Positions 27,453-36,623 of a stretch of DNA of 64,000 nt are shown here, one piece after another. The stretch is from Novosphingobium sp. JCM 18896. Its GTDB lineage: Bacteria; Pseudomonadota; Alphaproteobacteria; Sphingomonadales; Sphingomonadaceae. The DNA lies in NCBI RefSeq assembly GCF_025938095.1, contig NZ_JAPCZF010000001.1, forward strand, positions 186,001-250,000. The letters are read 5' to 3'. The notes beneath the pieces were generated by a model, which was given only the letters and a program-made list of their open reading frames with translations, was not told the origin of the DNA and searched no databases. Made by a program: the position numbers and the translations under genes. Numbering within the stretch: the stretch's first letter is position 1; each line of letters opens with the position of its first letter.

Positions 27453-27470
27453 TTTGGGTAGAGGGAAGCC

Positions 27471-28328
27471 ATGGCCATCCGGTTCGAGAACATCAAGGAA
27501 TTCATCGGTTCGCGCGTCGTCTGGGACGATCGCGCCGATCTCTTCACGCCCGAGGCTGCGGCCGCGATTCGCGCCAAGGTCGAAGAGCGCACCGTCGTCG
27601 TCTTTCCCGAGCTGAACCTGACCGATGACGAACAGCTCCAGTTCACCGAACTGATGGGCGAGCGTCAGCGCCTGACCGGCCGCTTCAACAAGCAGGAGGT
27701 CGAGAACGACGACGTCTACCAGGTCACGCTCGATCCCAAGATCAACCCGCAGCCCGAATATGTGCTCGGCACCTTCTTCTGGCACATGGATGGCATCACG
27801 GTCGACGCGCCGCCGCCCTTCGCCACCTTGCTGTCGTGCCGCATCGCCCCGGCTGCGGGCATGGGCGGCGAGACCGAGTTCGCCAGCACCTATGCCGCCT
27901 ACGAGGGGCTGCCCGAGGAGGAGAAGCAGGCGCTCGAAGGCATGAGGGCGGTGCATTCGGTCAAGGCGAGCCTCTCGCCGATCGCCGACGCCATTCCCGA
28001 GAAGCACCGCGACAAGGTTCTGAACATCGGCCTGGTCAAGGAGCACCCGCTGGTCTGGACCCACGAGTCGGGCCGCAAGTCGATGGTCATCGGCACGACC
28101 GCCGACCACATCGTCGGCCAGGAGATTCCCGCGGGCCGCGCCATGCTGATCCGTCTGCAGGAATGGGCGGCACAGCCGGCCTATTCGCTGCGCCACAAGT
28201 GGACCGAGGGCGACTTCGTGATCTGGGACAACACCGGCGCGATGCACCGCGCGATCCCCTACGACAAGTCGACCGGCCGCATGATGCACCGCACTTCGAT
28301 CGCGGGCACCGAGACCGTGGCAGCCTGA
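27471..28328 (+). CDS. TauD/TfdA-family Fe(II)/2-oxoglutarate dioxygenase
   Basis: 285 residues, ATG with GAGGGAAG upstream. The iron-binding facial triad is His105-x-Asp107 (FFWHMDG) and His259 (AMHRAIPYD), with the 2-oxoglutarate-binding Arg in MMHRTS. The family hydroxylates sulfonates, aryloxyacetates, carnitine precursors or amino-acid-like compounds. This type is common in sphingomonads with unknown substrates. It stands alone between a REP element and its own terminator. A paralogue lies on the other strand at 53368-54282. Confidence 0.9.
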   Translation: MAIRFENIKEFIGSRVVWDDRADLFTPEAAAAIRAKVEERTVVVFPELNLTDDEQLQFTELMGERQRLTGRFNKQEVENDDVYQVTLDPKINPQPEYVLGTFFWHMDGITVDAPPPFATLLSCRIAPAAGMGGETEFASTYAAYEGLPEEEKQALEGMRAVHSVKASLSPIADAIPEKHRDKVLNIGLVKEHPLVWTHESGRKSMVIGTTADHIVGQEIPAGRAMLIRLQEWAAQPAYSLRHKWTEGDFVIWDNTGAMHRAIPYDKSTGRMMHRTSIAGTETVAA

Positions 28329-28369
28329 TCTCGGCGCAGCCTGATCTGGGCTAACTGTCGAAACGCACG

Positions 28370-28400
28370 AGGCCGGGAAGGGAGACCTTTCCGGCCTTTT
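28370..28400 (+). terminator. Intrinsic terminator of the dioxygenase gene
   Basis: Stem AGGCCGGGAAGG (28370-28381), GAGA loop, stem CCTTTCCGGCCT (28386-28397) with one G-T pair, then T4. Confidence 0.9.
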
Positions 28401-28439
28401 CGCTGCGTGGCATAGCCTGGGCGAACGGGAGATCTATCT

Positions 28440-28847
28440 ATGCGTCTTGTCCTGGCCCTTACGGCGCTGATCGCGGCTCAGGCGGTGCAGGCCGATGCGC
28501 CAGCTTCTGCGCCGCCGCCGCCGATGGACGTCCACTACGACGTGCCGCAGGACAAGGGCCCGCAGCACGTCAACACCGTGCTGCGCGTGTTTCCGGTCGG
28601 CGGCGGCTCGGGCTGGCATACCCATCCGGGCGCCGAGATCGCCTACCTGCTCGAAGGCGAGATGACGCTCGAACGCGCCGGTCAGCCGACGCGGACCCTG
28701 CGCGCGGGCGAGAGTTTCATGGTGCCGCGCGGCCTCGCGCACAATGGCGCGAACATCGGCAAGGTGCCGGCGCGGCTGGTGATCACCTATGTGACCGACA
28801 AGGACGCGCCCGTGCGCAGCCCAGCGCCTGCACCGGCCAAGCCCTGA
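28440..28847 (+). CDS. Exported small cupin protein
   Basis: 135 residues with a signal peptide (MRLVLALTALIAAQAVQADA). The cupin motif 1 is GSGWHTHPGAEIAYLLEGEM and motif 2 is FMVPRGLAHNG, giving His/His/Glu and a distal His for a metal site. Exported cupins of this kind are mostly uncharacterised; some act as isomerases or dioxygenases. The stop codon abuts the stop of the convergent gene. Confidence 0.85.
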   Translation: MRLVLALTALIAAQAVQADAPASAPPPPMDVHYDVPQDKGPQHVNTVLRVFPVGGGSGWHTHPGAEIAYLLEGEMTLERAGQPTRTLRAGESFMVPRGLAHNGANIGKVPARLVITYVTDKDAPVRSPAPAPAKP

Positions 28848-29396
28848 TCAGCGTGCGGCTAGGTTCGCCGCCGTATAGCACTCGATGAGGTAAGCGAGCG
28901 GCCTGCCGTCGGGCAGGCGCAGCAGCGCGCGGTGCGTCGACACCGTGTCGGGCGGACAGTTCTCGACCGGGCCCGCGTTGACGTCGATCGTCTCGCGCCG
29001 AAACCGCAGCGCACCCGCGACCTTGCCGAAGGGCACGTCGCTGTTCGCCAGCGCCGCATTCATCTCGGGCGTGAGCCGCGAGGGAACGTACCAGTTCCAG
29101 GCGACCGACAGCACCGTGTCGTCGCAGCTCAGCCGGACGTTGCGCATGCCCAATCGGTCGTCGGCGCCGAGATCGAGCACGCGGCGCATCTTGCCCGGCG
29201 GATCGTTGCTCTGCGCCCCGATCACGCGCGCACGAATCGGACCGTGACCGATCTGGCGCGCCTGGCACCACTGCTGCAGCGCCTCGGTCGCGCTGTCGTA
29301 GCGGGCGAGGTGGGCTTCGAAATCGGCGAGGCCGGCGGCGCCGGTCGCGACCGTGCTGGCCATGACGATCGGAGTCAGGAAAGGATCAAATGCCAC
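28848..29396 (-). CDS. Chorismate-lyase-fold-like (UbiC-like) protein, uncertain
   Basis: 182 residues from GTG 29396, which overlaps the previous gene by 11 bases; ATG 29363 would give 171 residues. The run VRLSCDDTVLSVAWNWYVPSR, then an acidic/hydrophobic helix and THRALLRLPDGRPLAYLIECY, recalls the beta-sheet core of chorismate lyase and UTRA proteins. The match is weak and made by eye. It is last in a same-strand group after the monooxygenase and CinA-like genes. If real, ubiquinone precursor formation is one possibility. Confidence 0.6.
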   Translation of the reverse strand: MAFDPFLTPIVMASTVATGAAGLADFEAHLARYDSATEALQQWCQARQIGHGPIRARVIGAQSNDPPGKMRRVLDLGADDRLGMRNVRLSCDDTVLSVAWNWYVPSRLTPEMNAALANSDVPFGKVAGALRFRRETIDVNAGPVENCPPDTVSTHRALLRLPDGRPLAYLIECYTAANLAAR

Positions 29397-30159
29397 CGGC
29401 CACCGCCGGCTTGCCCATGGCCTCCAGCGCCGCGACGAGCGCGCGCGTGCAAGCCGCCAGTTCCGCGGCGTCGGTCGAGCGGATGACGAAGTTGGCGCCG
29501 GTGCGGCCTTCGCGCCAGAACGGGTAGGAGCCGATCTGACAGGTGGGATGCGCCTTCTCGGTATCGCCGAGCAAGGTCGCGACCTCGCTCTCTTGGACCC
29601 AGCAGCCGACCGTCTCGGACAGCAGCGGCGCGCCGCCTTCGAGCGTGCCCGAAAGCGCGTCGAGCATGCCCGCGGTGATCGCCGGCACGCCGGCCATGAT
29701 GAACACGTTGTCGAAGCGGATGCCCGGCGCGCCGGTGTAGCGGTTGGGGATCAGGTCGGCGCCTTCGGGCACGCGCGCCATGCGCAGCCGCGCCTCGGTC
29801 AGCCCGCCGCGGGTCTCGTAATAGCCTTCGAGGATCGCCCGGGCTTCGGGATGGACGATCACGCCGACGCCCACGGCCTCGGCGATCGCATCGACGGTGA
29901 TGTCGTCGTGGGTCGGGCCGATGCCGCCGGTGGTGAACAGATAGTCGTTGCGCGCGCGCAGGGTGTTGACCGCCTCGACGATGGCTTCGGTCACGTCGGG
30001 CACGACGCGGACCTCGCGCAGGCGGATGCCCTGGATGCCCAGCCACAGCGCGACCTGCGAGATGTTCTTGTCCTGGGTCCGGCCGGAGAGGATCTCGTCG
30101 CCGATGACGATCAGCGCGGCGGTGTAGATGCGGCCAGAGCTCGGGGACGAATCGGACAT
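29386..30159 (-). CDS. CinA-like molybdopterin-binding-domain protein (COG1058)
   Basis: 257 residues, starting GRIYTAALIVIGDEILSGRTQDKN, the classic CinA/MoaB-type opening. TTGGIGPTHDDIT is the phosphate-binding loop and PGIRFDNVFIMAGVPAITAGM follows. It has only the N-terminal COG1058 domain, not the C-terminal nicotinamide-nucleotide amidase domain of full CinA. The short form may act as an ADP-ribose pyrophosphatase-like enzyme; this is known for relatives, not shown here. It lies 33 bases after the monooxygenase gene. Confidence 0.88.
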   Translation of the reverse strand: MSDSSPSSGRIYTAALIVIGDEILSGRTQDKNISQVALWLGIQGIRLREVRVVPDVTEAIVEAVNTLRARNDYLFTTGGIGPTHDDITVDAIAEAVGVGVIVHPEARAILEGYYETRGGLTEARLRMARVPEGADLIPNRYTGAPGIRFDNVFIMAGVPAITAGMLDALSGTLEGGAPLLSETVGCWVQESEVATLLGDTEKAHPTCQIGSYPFWREGRTGANFVIRSTDAAELAACTRALVAALEAMGKPAVAGGI

Positions 30160-30192
30160 GGGCCTCGGGTTAGGGCAATTGGCCGCGGCTCG

Positions 30193-31686
30193 CTACTGCG
30201 CAGAGGCCGGTACCGGTGCCCTCTCGAACCGCAGCACGCCGTCGTCGATCGGTGCCGCGCGCATCTCCTTGCGGTCGGCCGTGTAGTTCATGCCGATCTG
30301 CCAGGGGGCGGTGGCGGCGCTCTTGGGAATGCAGTCGCGCGCACGCGCCAGATAGCCCGATGAGAAGCCGTCGAACGGATGGACCTCGGTCAGCGCGTGA
30401 TCGGGCGGAAGCACCGGCGTCACCACGTCGAGGCGGCGCTGATCCATGTGGCGCAGCAGCCGGCCCAGCCATTCGCCGACCAGATCGATGCGCAAGGTCC
30501 ACGAAGCGTTGAGATAGCCGAAAGGCGCGACGAAATTGGGCACGTTCGAGAACATGCAATTGCGGTAGTAGTAGTGCTCGCCCGGCACGATCGGCGCGCC
30601 GTCGAGCGTCAGCGCGATCTTGCCGAGCAGCATGACCCGCAGCCCCGTGGCCGTGACGATCAGGTCGGCATCGAGGTGGCGGCCGTCCTCGAGCTTCAGG
30701 CCGGTGCGATCGACCTCGGCGATCCGGCCGGTGACGATCTCGGCCTTGCCCGCATTCAGCGCAGCGAACAGATCGCCGTCGGGGATCAGGCAGAGGCGCT
30801 GTTCCCAGGGTCCGTAGGGCGGCGTGAAAGCCTCACGATCGTAATCGCTGCCGAGCTGATCTTCGAGCTGTTTGCGAAGATAGGCCTTCACCGCCTCGGG
30901 CTCGTCGCGCGACTTGCTGAACAGGAAATCCTGCATGCGCACGTTCTTGATCCGCGAAAGAGTGTGGGCCAGGCGATCGGGCAGCAGCCGGCGCAGCCAG
31001 GACGCCACCTTGTCGAGCGCCGGACGGGTCAGGTACCAGCTCGGCGTCCGCTGGAGCATGGTCACCTGCGCGGCGGTCTCGGCCATGGCCGGTACGAGCG
31101 TCGCCGCGGTCGCGCCCGAGCCGATGATCACGACCTTCTTGCCCACATAATCAAGATCTTTGGGCCAGAACTGCGGGTGGACTGTCAGCCCGCCGAAGCT
31201 GTCCAGTCCGGGAATCTGGGCGTCATAGGGATCCTCGTAGTCGTAGTAGCCGGTACCGACGAAGAGGAAACGCGCGCTCTGCTCGCGGCGCTGGCCGGCC
31301 TCGTCTTCGATCACCGCGGTCCACAGCGCGGAGGCGCTGTCCCAGTTGGCCGAGACCACGGTCTGGCCGAAGCGCATGCGCTCGCGAAGGCGATGATCGT
31401 CGACCACGTCGTTCAGGTAATCGAGGATCATGTCGCCGCCGACGATCGTCTTGTCGTGACGCCAGGGCGCGAAACCGTAGCCCAGCGTGAACATGTCGCT
31501 GTCCGAGCGCACGCCCGGATAGCGGAACAGGTCCCAGGTGCCGCCGGGCCGGGCGCGCCGCTCGACGATGACGAAGCGCTTGTCCGGGCATTCGCGCACG
31601 AGATGCGCGGCGATGCCGATGCCCGAAATGCCGGCGCCGACGATCAGCACGTCGAGCGGGGGGAGGATCGGCGTTTCGGCGTTCAA
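30193..31686 (-). CDS. Flavin-containing Baeyer-Villiger-type monooxygenase (EthA-like)
   Basis: 497 residues if it starts at TTG 31686, which has AAGGAG six bases upstream and puts the FAD motif GAGISG at 17-22 as in EthA; a GTG at 31743 adds 19 residues without a ribosome site. The fingerprint FxGxxxHxxxWP is exact (FGGLTVHPQFWP, about 164-175). The NADPH-binding GSGATA follows at about 189-194. The enzyme inserts oxygen next to a ketone or oxidises sulfur or nitrogen. It is divergent from corA. Confidence 0.92.
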   Translation of the reverse strand: MNAETPILPPLDVLIVGAGISGIGIAAHLVRECPDKRFVIVERRARPGGTWDLFRYPGVRSDSDMFTLGYGFAPWRHDKTIVGGDMILDYLNDVVDDHRLRERMRFGQTVVSANWDSASALWTAVIEDEAGQRREQSARFLFVGTGYYDYEDPYDAQIPGLDSFGGLTVHPQFWPKDLDYVGKKVVIIGSGATAATLVPAMAETAAQVTMLQRTPSWYLTRPALDKVASWLRRLLPDRLAHTLSRIKNVRMQDFLFSKSRDEPEAVKAYLRKQLEDQLGSDYDREAFTPPYGPWEQRLCLIPDGDLFAALNAGKAEIVTGRIAEVDRTGLKLEDGRHLDADLIVTATGLRVMLLGKIALTLDGAPIVPGEHYYYRNCMFSNVPNFVAPFGYLNASWTLRIDLVGEWLGRLLRHMDQRRLDVVTPVLPPDHALTEVHPFDGFSSGYLARARDCIPKSAATAPWQIGMNYTADRKEMRAAPIDDGVLRFERAPVPASAQ

Positions 31687-31752
31687 GGCTCGCTCCTTCA
31701 CGGTTCGGGCGGGCGCATTGCCAGCCGGACTTGGGTTTGCCACAAGCCCTCT

Positions 31753-32727
31753 ATGCCAGTCGTCGCCGCGCGCCGCTATACTTCGGGACTATGCTCGCAG
31801 ACCGAGCTCGCGATCGATGGAACCCCGCGCGAGCCGTTGCCCGAGGGCTGCTTCGACTGGGTCGGCCTGGCCGAGCCGACCGCCGAGGAGATGGAACTCC
31901 TGCGCGTCCAGTTCGGGCTGCATCCGCTGGCGGTCGAGGACACGCTCAACCCCAACCAGCTGCCCAAGGCCGAGGTCTACGGCAAGCAGCTGTTCCTCGT
32001 CGCGCGCACCGCGGCGATCGAGGGGGGCGAGAAGATCGACTACGGCCAGACCGCGATCTTCCTCGGCCGCGACTTCATCGTCAGCGTGCGGCTGGGATCG
32101 ACGCGCGCGCATGTGGCGCTGCGCACCAAGCTCGAGACCGATCAGGAGCATCTGGCCGAAGGCGCCGACTATGTCGCCCACGCGATCCTCGACTTCATCG
32201 TCGACGGCTACGAGCCGATCATGGAGAAGCTCGATCTCGCCGTGCAGGCGATGGAAGAACGCACGATCGATGCCTTTCCCGATCCTTCGACGATCCGCCG
32301 CATCTTTCGCCTGCGTCGCCAGCTGCGTCGGTTCGAGCGGATCATCGGTCCGATGGATACGATGTGCGAGCGGCTGGTGCGCCACGACCTGCCCATGATC
32401 GACAACGAGGCGCGCGTCTGGTTCCGCGACGTGCAGGATCACGTCAAGCGCGCGCTGGCGCGCGCCGCCAGCCTCAAGGACACCCTGGCCAGCCTCGTCG
32501 AGACCGCCAGCCTGCTTGAGCAGCATCGCCAGGGCGAAATGACGCGGCAGCTCGCGGCCTGGGCGGCGATTCTCGCAGTACCCACGGCAATCGCGGGAAT
32601 CTACGGCATGAACTTCGACGTCATGCCCGAACTGCGCTGGCGCTACGGCTATTTCGCGGTGCTGGGCGCGATCGCGCTGACCTGCGGCGGGCTGTGGTAC
32701 CGCTTCCGCCGGATCGGCTGGCTCTGA
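31753..32727 (+). CDS. corA: CorA-family Mg2+/Co2+ transporter
   Basis: 324 residues. Two C-terminal membrane helices carry the GMN filter (YGMNF, residues 285-287) followed by a short periplasmic loop ending MPELRWRYGYF. The N-terminal two thirds are the acidic, helical cytoplasmic funnel (LHPLAVEDTLNPNQLPK is a family landmark). It would import Mg2+ as a pentamer. It is 66 bases from the divergent monooxygenase. Confidence 0.93.
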   Translation: MPVVAARRYTSGLCSQTELAIDGTPREPLPEGCFDWVGLAEPTAEEMELLRVQFGLHPLAVEDTLNPNQLPKAEVYGKQLFLVARTAAIEGGEKIDYGQTAIFLGRDFIVSVRLGSTRAHVALRTKLETDQEHLAEGADYVAHAILDFIVDGYEPIMEKLDLAVQAMEERTIDAFPDPSTIRRIFRLRRQLRRFERIIGPMDTMCERLVRHDLPMIDNEARVWFRDVQDHVKRALARAASLKDTLASLVETASLLEQHRQGEMTRQLAAWAAILAVPTAIAGIYGMNFDVMPELRWRYGYFAVLGAIALTCGGLWYRFRRIGWL

Positions 32728-32751
32728 TCCTTGCTCCCCGCGCAAGCGCGC

Positions 32752-32781
32752 AAAAAAATGGGCCGGTCCGAAGACCAGCCC
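32752..32781 (-). terminator. Intrinsic terminator of rimO
   Basis: Read on the minus strand: stem GGGCTGGTC (32781-32773), loop TTCG, stem GACCGGCCC (32768-32760) with one mismatch, then A and seven T (32758-32752). Confidence 0.85.
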
Positions 32782-32916
32782 TTTGATAGTTAAATTGGGA
32801 GAGGATGCCTGAAAGGCCCGCCCCATATGGGGGAATCGGATACATGCCGCAAATGCGAAAACCGCCTAGTTTGTTGCGCATTTTGCAACTCTAATCGCCA
32901 AGGCGATCGGTACGGT

Positions 32917-34293
32917 TCAGCTTTCCGCAATGACTCCGAACAGGTCGTGCGCGTCGGCGTCCTCGACCAGGACTTCGACCACGTCGCCGGCCTTGAGCGT
33001 GGCCGAGACGTCGCGCAGATAGACGTGGCCGTCGATCTCGGGCGCGTCGGCCTGGCTGCGGCCCGTGGCGCCGATGTCGCCTTCATCGTCGGGTTCGCCG
33101 ACCTCGTCGATGATCACCGGCAGCACGCGGCCGACCTTGGCGCCGAGCTTGGCAGCGCTGATCGCTTCGGTCTTTTCCATGATCCGGGCGTAACGCTCTT
33201 CCTTGACCGCTTCGGGCACGGCGCCTGGCAGGTCATTCGCCGTGGCACCTTCGACGGGTTCGAAGCGGAAGGCGCCGACACGGTCGAGCTGGGCCTCGTC
33301 GAGCCAGTCGAGCAGATACTGGAAATCGGCCTCGGTCTCGCCGGGGAAGCCGACGACGAAGGACGAACGGATCGCGATGTCGGGGCAGATCTCGCGCCAA
33401 GAGCGCAGCCGGTCGAGCACCTTGGCCTCGTTGGCCGGGCGCTTCATCGCCTTCAGCACGTTGGGGCTGGCATGCTGAAACGGAATGTCGAGATAGGGCG
33501 TCAGCAGTCCCTCGGCCATCAGCGGGATCACCGCGTCGACGTGCGGGTAGGGGTAGACGTAGTGCAGCCGCACCCACGGTGCCTGGCCTTCGGGCGTGCG
33601 CAGCTGACCGAGCTCGCGGGCGAGATCGGTCATGTGGCTGCGGACCTCGTGGCCCTTCCACGGATAGGCCTGGTGGCGGATGTCGACGCCATAGGCCGAG
33701 GTGTCCTGGCTGATGACCAGCAGTTCCCTGGTGCCCGAAGCGACGAGCTTCTCGGCTTCGCGCAGCACCGCGTCGACGCGGCGGCTGGCCAGCTTGCCGC
33801 GCAGCTGCGGGATGATGCAGAAGGCGCAAGCGTGGTTGCAGCCCTCTGAAATCTTGAGATAGCTGTAATGCCGCGGGGTCAGTTTGACGTCGGTGTCACG
33901 CTGCGGGATCAGGTCGACGAAGGGGCCCTGGCTCGGCGGGGCGGCCTCGTGCACCGCACCGACCACGTCCTCGTACTGATGCGCGCCGGTGACGGCGAGC
34001 ACGTCGGGGAATCTTGCGCGGATGGCCTCGGCCTCGTTGCCCATGCAGCCGGTGACGATGACGCGGCCGTTCTCGGCGATCGCCTCGCCGATCGCGGCCA
34101 GGCTCTCCTCCTTGGCGGAGTCGAGGAAGCCGCAGGTGTTGACCAGGACGACGTCGGCGCCGGCATAGTCGGGGCTCATTGCGTAGCCGTCGGCGCGCAG
34201 GCGCGTGAGGATGCGTTCGCTGTCGACCAGCGCTTTCGGACAGCCGAGGCTGACCATGCCGACCTTGGGCTGGGTAGGGAGTTCGATTGCCAT
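32917..34293 (-). CDS. rimO: Ribosomal protein S12 methylthiotransferase RimO
   Basis: 458 residues. The N-terminal MTTase domain has Cys18 ([13 protein letters not shown]), Cys54 and Cys83 for one 4Fe-4S cluster. The radical-SAM CxxxCxxC is Cys152-Cys156-Cys159 ([10 protein letters not shown]). A C-terminal TRAM domain ends the protein. It methylthiolates the conserved aspartate of S12. [13 protein letters not shown] separates RimO from MiaB. It has its own terminator and is divergent from a DUF1761 gene. Confidence 0.96.
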   Translation of the reverse strand: MAIELPTQPKVGMVSLGCPKALVDSERILTRLRADGYAMSPDYAGADVVLVNTCGFLDSAKEESLAAIGEAIAENGRVIVTGCMGNEAEAIRARFPDVLAVTGAHQYEDVVGAVHEAAPPSQGPFVDLIPQRDTDVKLTPRHYSYLKISEGCNHACAFCIIPQLRGKLASRRVDAVLREAEKLVASGTRELLVISQDTSAYGVDIRHQAYPWKGHEVRSHMTDLARELGQLRTPEGQAPWVRLHYVYPYPHVDAVIPLMAEGLLTPYLDIPFQHASPNVLKAMKRPANEAKVLDRLRSWREICPDIAIRSSFVVGFPGETEADFQYLLDWLDEAQLDRVGAFRFEPVEGATANDLPGAVPEAVKEERYARIMEKTEAISAAKLGAKVGRVLPVIIDEVGEPDDEGDIGATGRSQADAPEIDGHVYLRDVSATLKAGDVVEVLVEDADAHDLFGVIAES

Positions 34294-34364
34294 TATGCGG
34301 CGGCCCCTACACGAGGTCGGTTAACTTCGCTACCGTGCTGCATCGATAGCAGATGGGAGTGGAT

Positions 34365-34751
34365 ATGGGGCCGGTCAACTGGGTGGCGGTGATCCTCGCG
34401 GCGAATCTCGCGGTAGCCCTCGGCATCGTCTGGCACGGGCCCTTGTTCCGCACCGGGCGACCGCTGCTCGAGGGCGGGCCGGCCAAGGGCTATGGCACCG
34501 TCGTCGTGGTCATGCTGATCGGTGCGGCCATGCTCGGCCACAACTGTGCGCGGATCGGCGCCGAGACGCTGGCGGCCAAACCCTGGCTCTGGCTCATGCA
34601 GTCGGGTGGCCTGGCGATCGCCTTCGTCATGCCTGCTGTCTGGCTGACCCAGGCGCGGCACGGCATGACGCCGGGGCAGCGCCTGATCGACTGCCTTTAT
34701 TGGCTGGCCGCATACCTGCTGATGGGCGCGACCTTCTGGGCGCTCAGCTGA
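34365..34751 (+). CDS. DUF1761 membrane protein
   Basis: 128 residues from ATG 34365, where GGGAGTGG sits upstream; ATG 34353 would overlap that site. Four hydrophobic segments, with VNWVAVILAANLAVALGIVWHGPLF at the start as in DUF1761. The function is unknown. Its stop overlaps the stop of the convergent K+ channel gene by eight bases. Confidence 0.8.
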   Translation: MGPVNWVAVILAANLAVALGIVWHGPLFRTGRPLLEGGPAKGYGTVVVVMLIGAAMLGHNCARIGAETLAAKPWLWLMQSGGLAIAFVMPAVWLTQARHGMTPGQRLIDCLYWLAAYLLMGATFWALS

Positions 34752-35790
34752 CGCCGACGGCATCGCTCGCGCTGGTGGGGATGATCTCGACGATCACGTC
34801 GCCGGGCTCGATCCGTTTGGCGCCGTCTTCCCAGAAGCCGATAGCCTTGCCGCCGCGATAGATGCGCAGCGCCCGGCCGTGGCCGCAGGCGTCGAGCGGC
34901 TTGCCGACTTCATCCGCGGTGGCCAGGCGCTCGACCAGCTGGACCTTGCCCGAAACCGAGGCGAGATCGGCCATGTAGTCGGCGATGTGCGTGCCCTGGG
35001 CCGATCCGGCGAGCAGCAGGCCGGTGAAGCGCACGGGGTTGATGACGTTGTCGGCGCCGGCCTGGCGCGCGAGCAGTTCGTTGTCCTCGGCGCGGACCAC
35101 GGCGCTGATCGGCACCTTGGGCGCGAGGTGGCGCACGGTCAGGACGATCAGGATCGAGGTGTCGTCGCGCCCGGCCGAGACCAGCACCGAGCGCGCCGCG
35201 GCAATGCGCACGGCCATCAGGGTCTCGTCGCGCGTGCAGTCGCCTTCCATGACGTTGCAGCCCAGCGCCTCGGCTTCGGCCAGCCGCTCGGGCGACTTGT
35301 CGAGCACGACGATGCAATGCGGATCGGTGCCGCGCTCGATCAGTTCGTGCACGGCCTGCGAGCCGCTGATACCGTAGCCCAGCACGACGATATGGTCGGT
35401 CAGCGCCTTCTGGATGCGAGCCATCCGCCATTTCTCCCAGCTACGCTTGATGATGAAGTTGTAGGCCGTGCCGACGAAGATGAAGAGCACGAGCACGCGG
35501 ATCGGCGTGACGATCACCGCCTCGATCAGCCGCGACTTGTCCGAGACCGGCGCGATGTCGCCGAAGCCCGTCGTCGTGATCGAGATCATCGTGAAATAGA
35601 CGACGTCGAGGAACGAGACGTGATCGTCGTAATTGTCCTTGAGCCCCGTGCGGTCCAGCCAGTGAATCAGGACGACGAAGAACACGAGCACCAGCGCGGC
35701 GAGCAGTCTGCCGCCCACGTCGGCCCAGACCGGGACCTTGATCGCCCGCTTCAGCGGCTGGAAGCGGACGAGCGGCGCCTTACGCCTCAT
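34744..35790 (-). CDS. Two-helix potassium channel with RCK/TrkA-N domain
   Basis: 348 residues. One membrane helix (about 28-46), a pore loop with the filter TTTGFGD (72-78), a second helix, then a TrkA-N domain whose NAD-binding GYGISG appears in HIVVLGYGISGSQAV. A TrkA-C-like region ends the protein. The filter reads GFG rather than GYG, a known bacterial variant. It is third in the overlapping set surE-nlpD-like-channel (ATGA overlap with the upstream gene). Confidence 0.88.
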   Translation of the reverse strand: MRRKAPLVRFQPLKRAIKVPVWADVGGRLLAALVLVFFVVLIHWLDRTGLKDNYDDHVSFLDVVYFTMISITTTGFGDIAPVSDKSRLIEAVIVTPIRVLVLFIFVGTAYNFIIKRSWEKWRMARIQKALTDHIVVLGYGISGSQAVHELIERGTDPHCIVVLDKSPERLAEAEALGCNVMEGDCTRDETLMAVRIAAARSVLVSAGRDDTSILIVLTVRHLAPKVPISAVVRAEDNELLARQAGADNVINPVRFTGLLLAGSAQGTHIADYMADLASVSGKVQLVERLATADEVGKPLDACGHGRALRIYRGGKAIGFWEDGAKRIEPGDVIVEIIPTSASDAVGVS

Positions 35791-36623
35791 TTGGCCTCCG
35801 GCAGCTCCTCCGTCGGATCGACCGGACGGTTGTTGCGGCGCAGTTCGAAGTGGAGTTCGGGTCCCTTGGCCTGACCGGTCCGGCCCGACAGGCCGATGCG
35901 CTCGCCGCCTCGGACTTCCTCGTTCTCGCTGACCGTGATCCGGCTGAGGAAGGCATAGGACGAGGTCCAGCCGTTGCCGTGGTCGATCACCACCAGGTTG
36001 CCGAACTGGCGCGGCTCGGCCCCGGCGAACAGGACCTTGCCCGGCGCCGTGGCGCGCACCGCGGTGCCCACGGGCGTGCGGATGTCGATGCCGTCGTGAT
36101 AGTCGCTCTCGGTGCGCGCGGTGAAGCCGCGGCGCAGAGTGCCCTGAAGCGGCCAGGCGAAGCGCGCGGTGGTCGTCGCGGCGGTCGCGGTGGCGGCAGC
36201 GGCTGCCGCCGTCGCGGCGGCGCTGGCCGGGGGCACGGTGGTGTCGGGCGCGGCGATCAGGGTCGGGATCAGCAGGACCTGGCCGGGCTTGAGCGCCGCG
36301 TCCTCGTTCAGCCCGTTGGCGACGGCGATGTCCTTCCACGGCACGGCATAGCGATAGGCGACCGAGAAGCCGCTGTCGCCGCGCGCGACCGTGTGGCGGC
36401 GTGTGCGCGGGATCTTGAGCTTCTGGCCCGTGCGCAGGTTGTAGGGCGCCTTGAGGCCGTTCGCCTCGATGATCAACACCCGCGGCACCTTGGCGCGGTT
36501 GGCGACGCCCATCAGTGTTTCGCCGGCGGTGACGACGTGTTCGGTTTCCTGGTCGGCGGGCACCGGTTCGCCGGCCGCCACCAGCATCGCGGCCGCCGCG
36601 GCGAGCAGCGCGGCGCGCCTCAT
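35787..36623 (-). CDS. LysM/M23 (LytM) domain protein, NlpD-like with degenerate active site
   Basis: 278 residues. Hydrophobic N-terminus, two LysM repeats (about 29-72 and 76-120), an Ala/Thr linker, then a LytM domain at about 155-275. Zinc-site His176 and Asp180 (YHDGID) are present, but the usual YAHL reads YAFL (Phe225) and the usual HxH reads Glu256-Leu-His258 (PELHFE). It is therefore probably not a peptidoglycan hydrolase but an amidase activator, as NlpD and EnvC are. Its place after surE matches the enterobacterial surE-pcm-nlpD order. Confidence 0.88.
   Translation of the reverse strand: MRRAALLAAAAAMLVAAGEPVPADQETEHVVTAGETLMGVANRAKVPRVLIIEANGLKAPYNLRTGQKLKIPRTRRHTVARGDSGFSVAYRYAVPWKDIAVANGLNEDAALKPGQVLLIPTLIAAPDTTVPPASAAATAAAAAATATAATTTARFAWPLQGTLRRGFTARTESDYHDGIDIRTPVGTAVRATAPGKVLFAGAEPRQFGNLVVIDHGNGWTSSYAFLSRITVSENEEVRGGERIGLSGRTGQAKGPELHFELRRNNRPVDPTEELPEAK

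Noticed and set aside
30379..31743. A long plus-strand open frame running into corA
   Set aside because: It is antisense to the monooxygenase, whose FAD and BVMO motifs are intact; the true corA begins at ATG 31753 with a normal start.
32782..32916. Possible small RNA or gene between corA and rimO
   Set aside because: Apart from the rimO terminator I see no start, motif or stable promoter; the stretch is left as untranslated 3' region.
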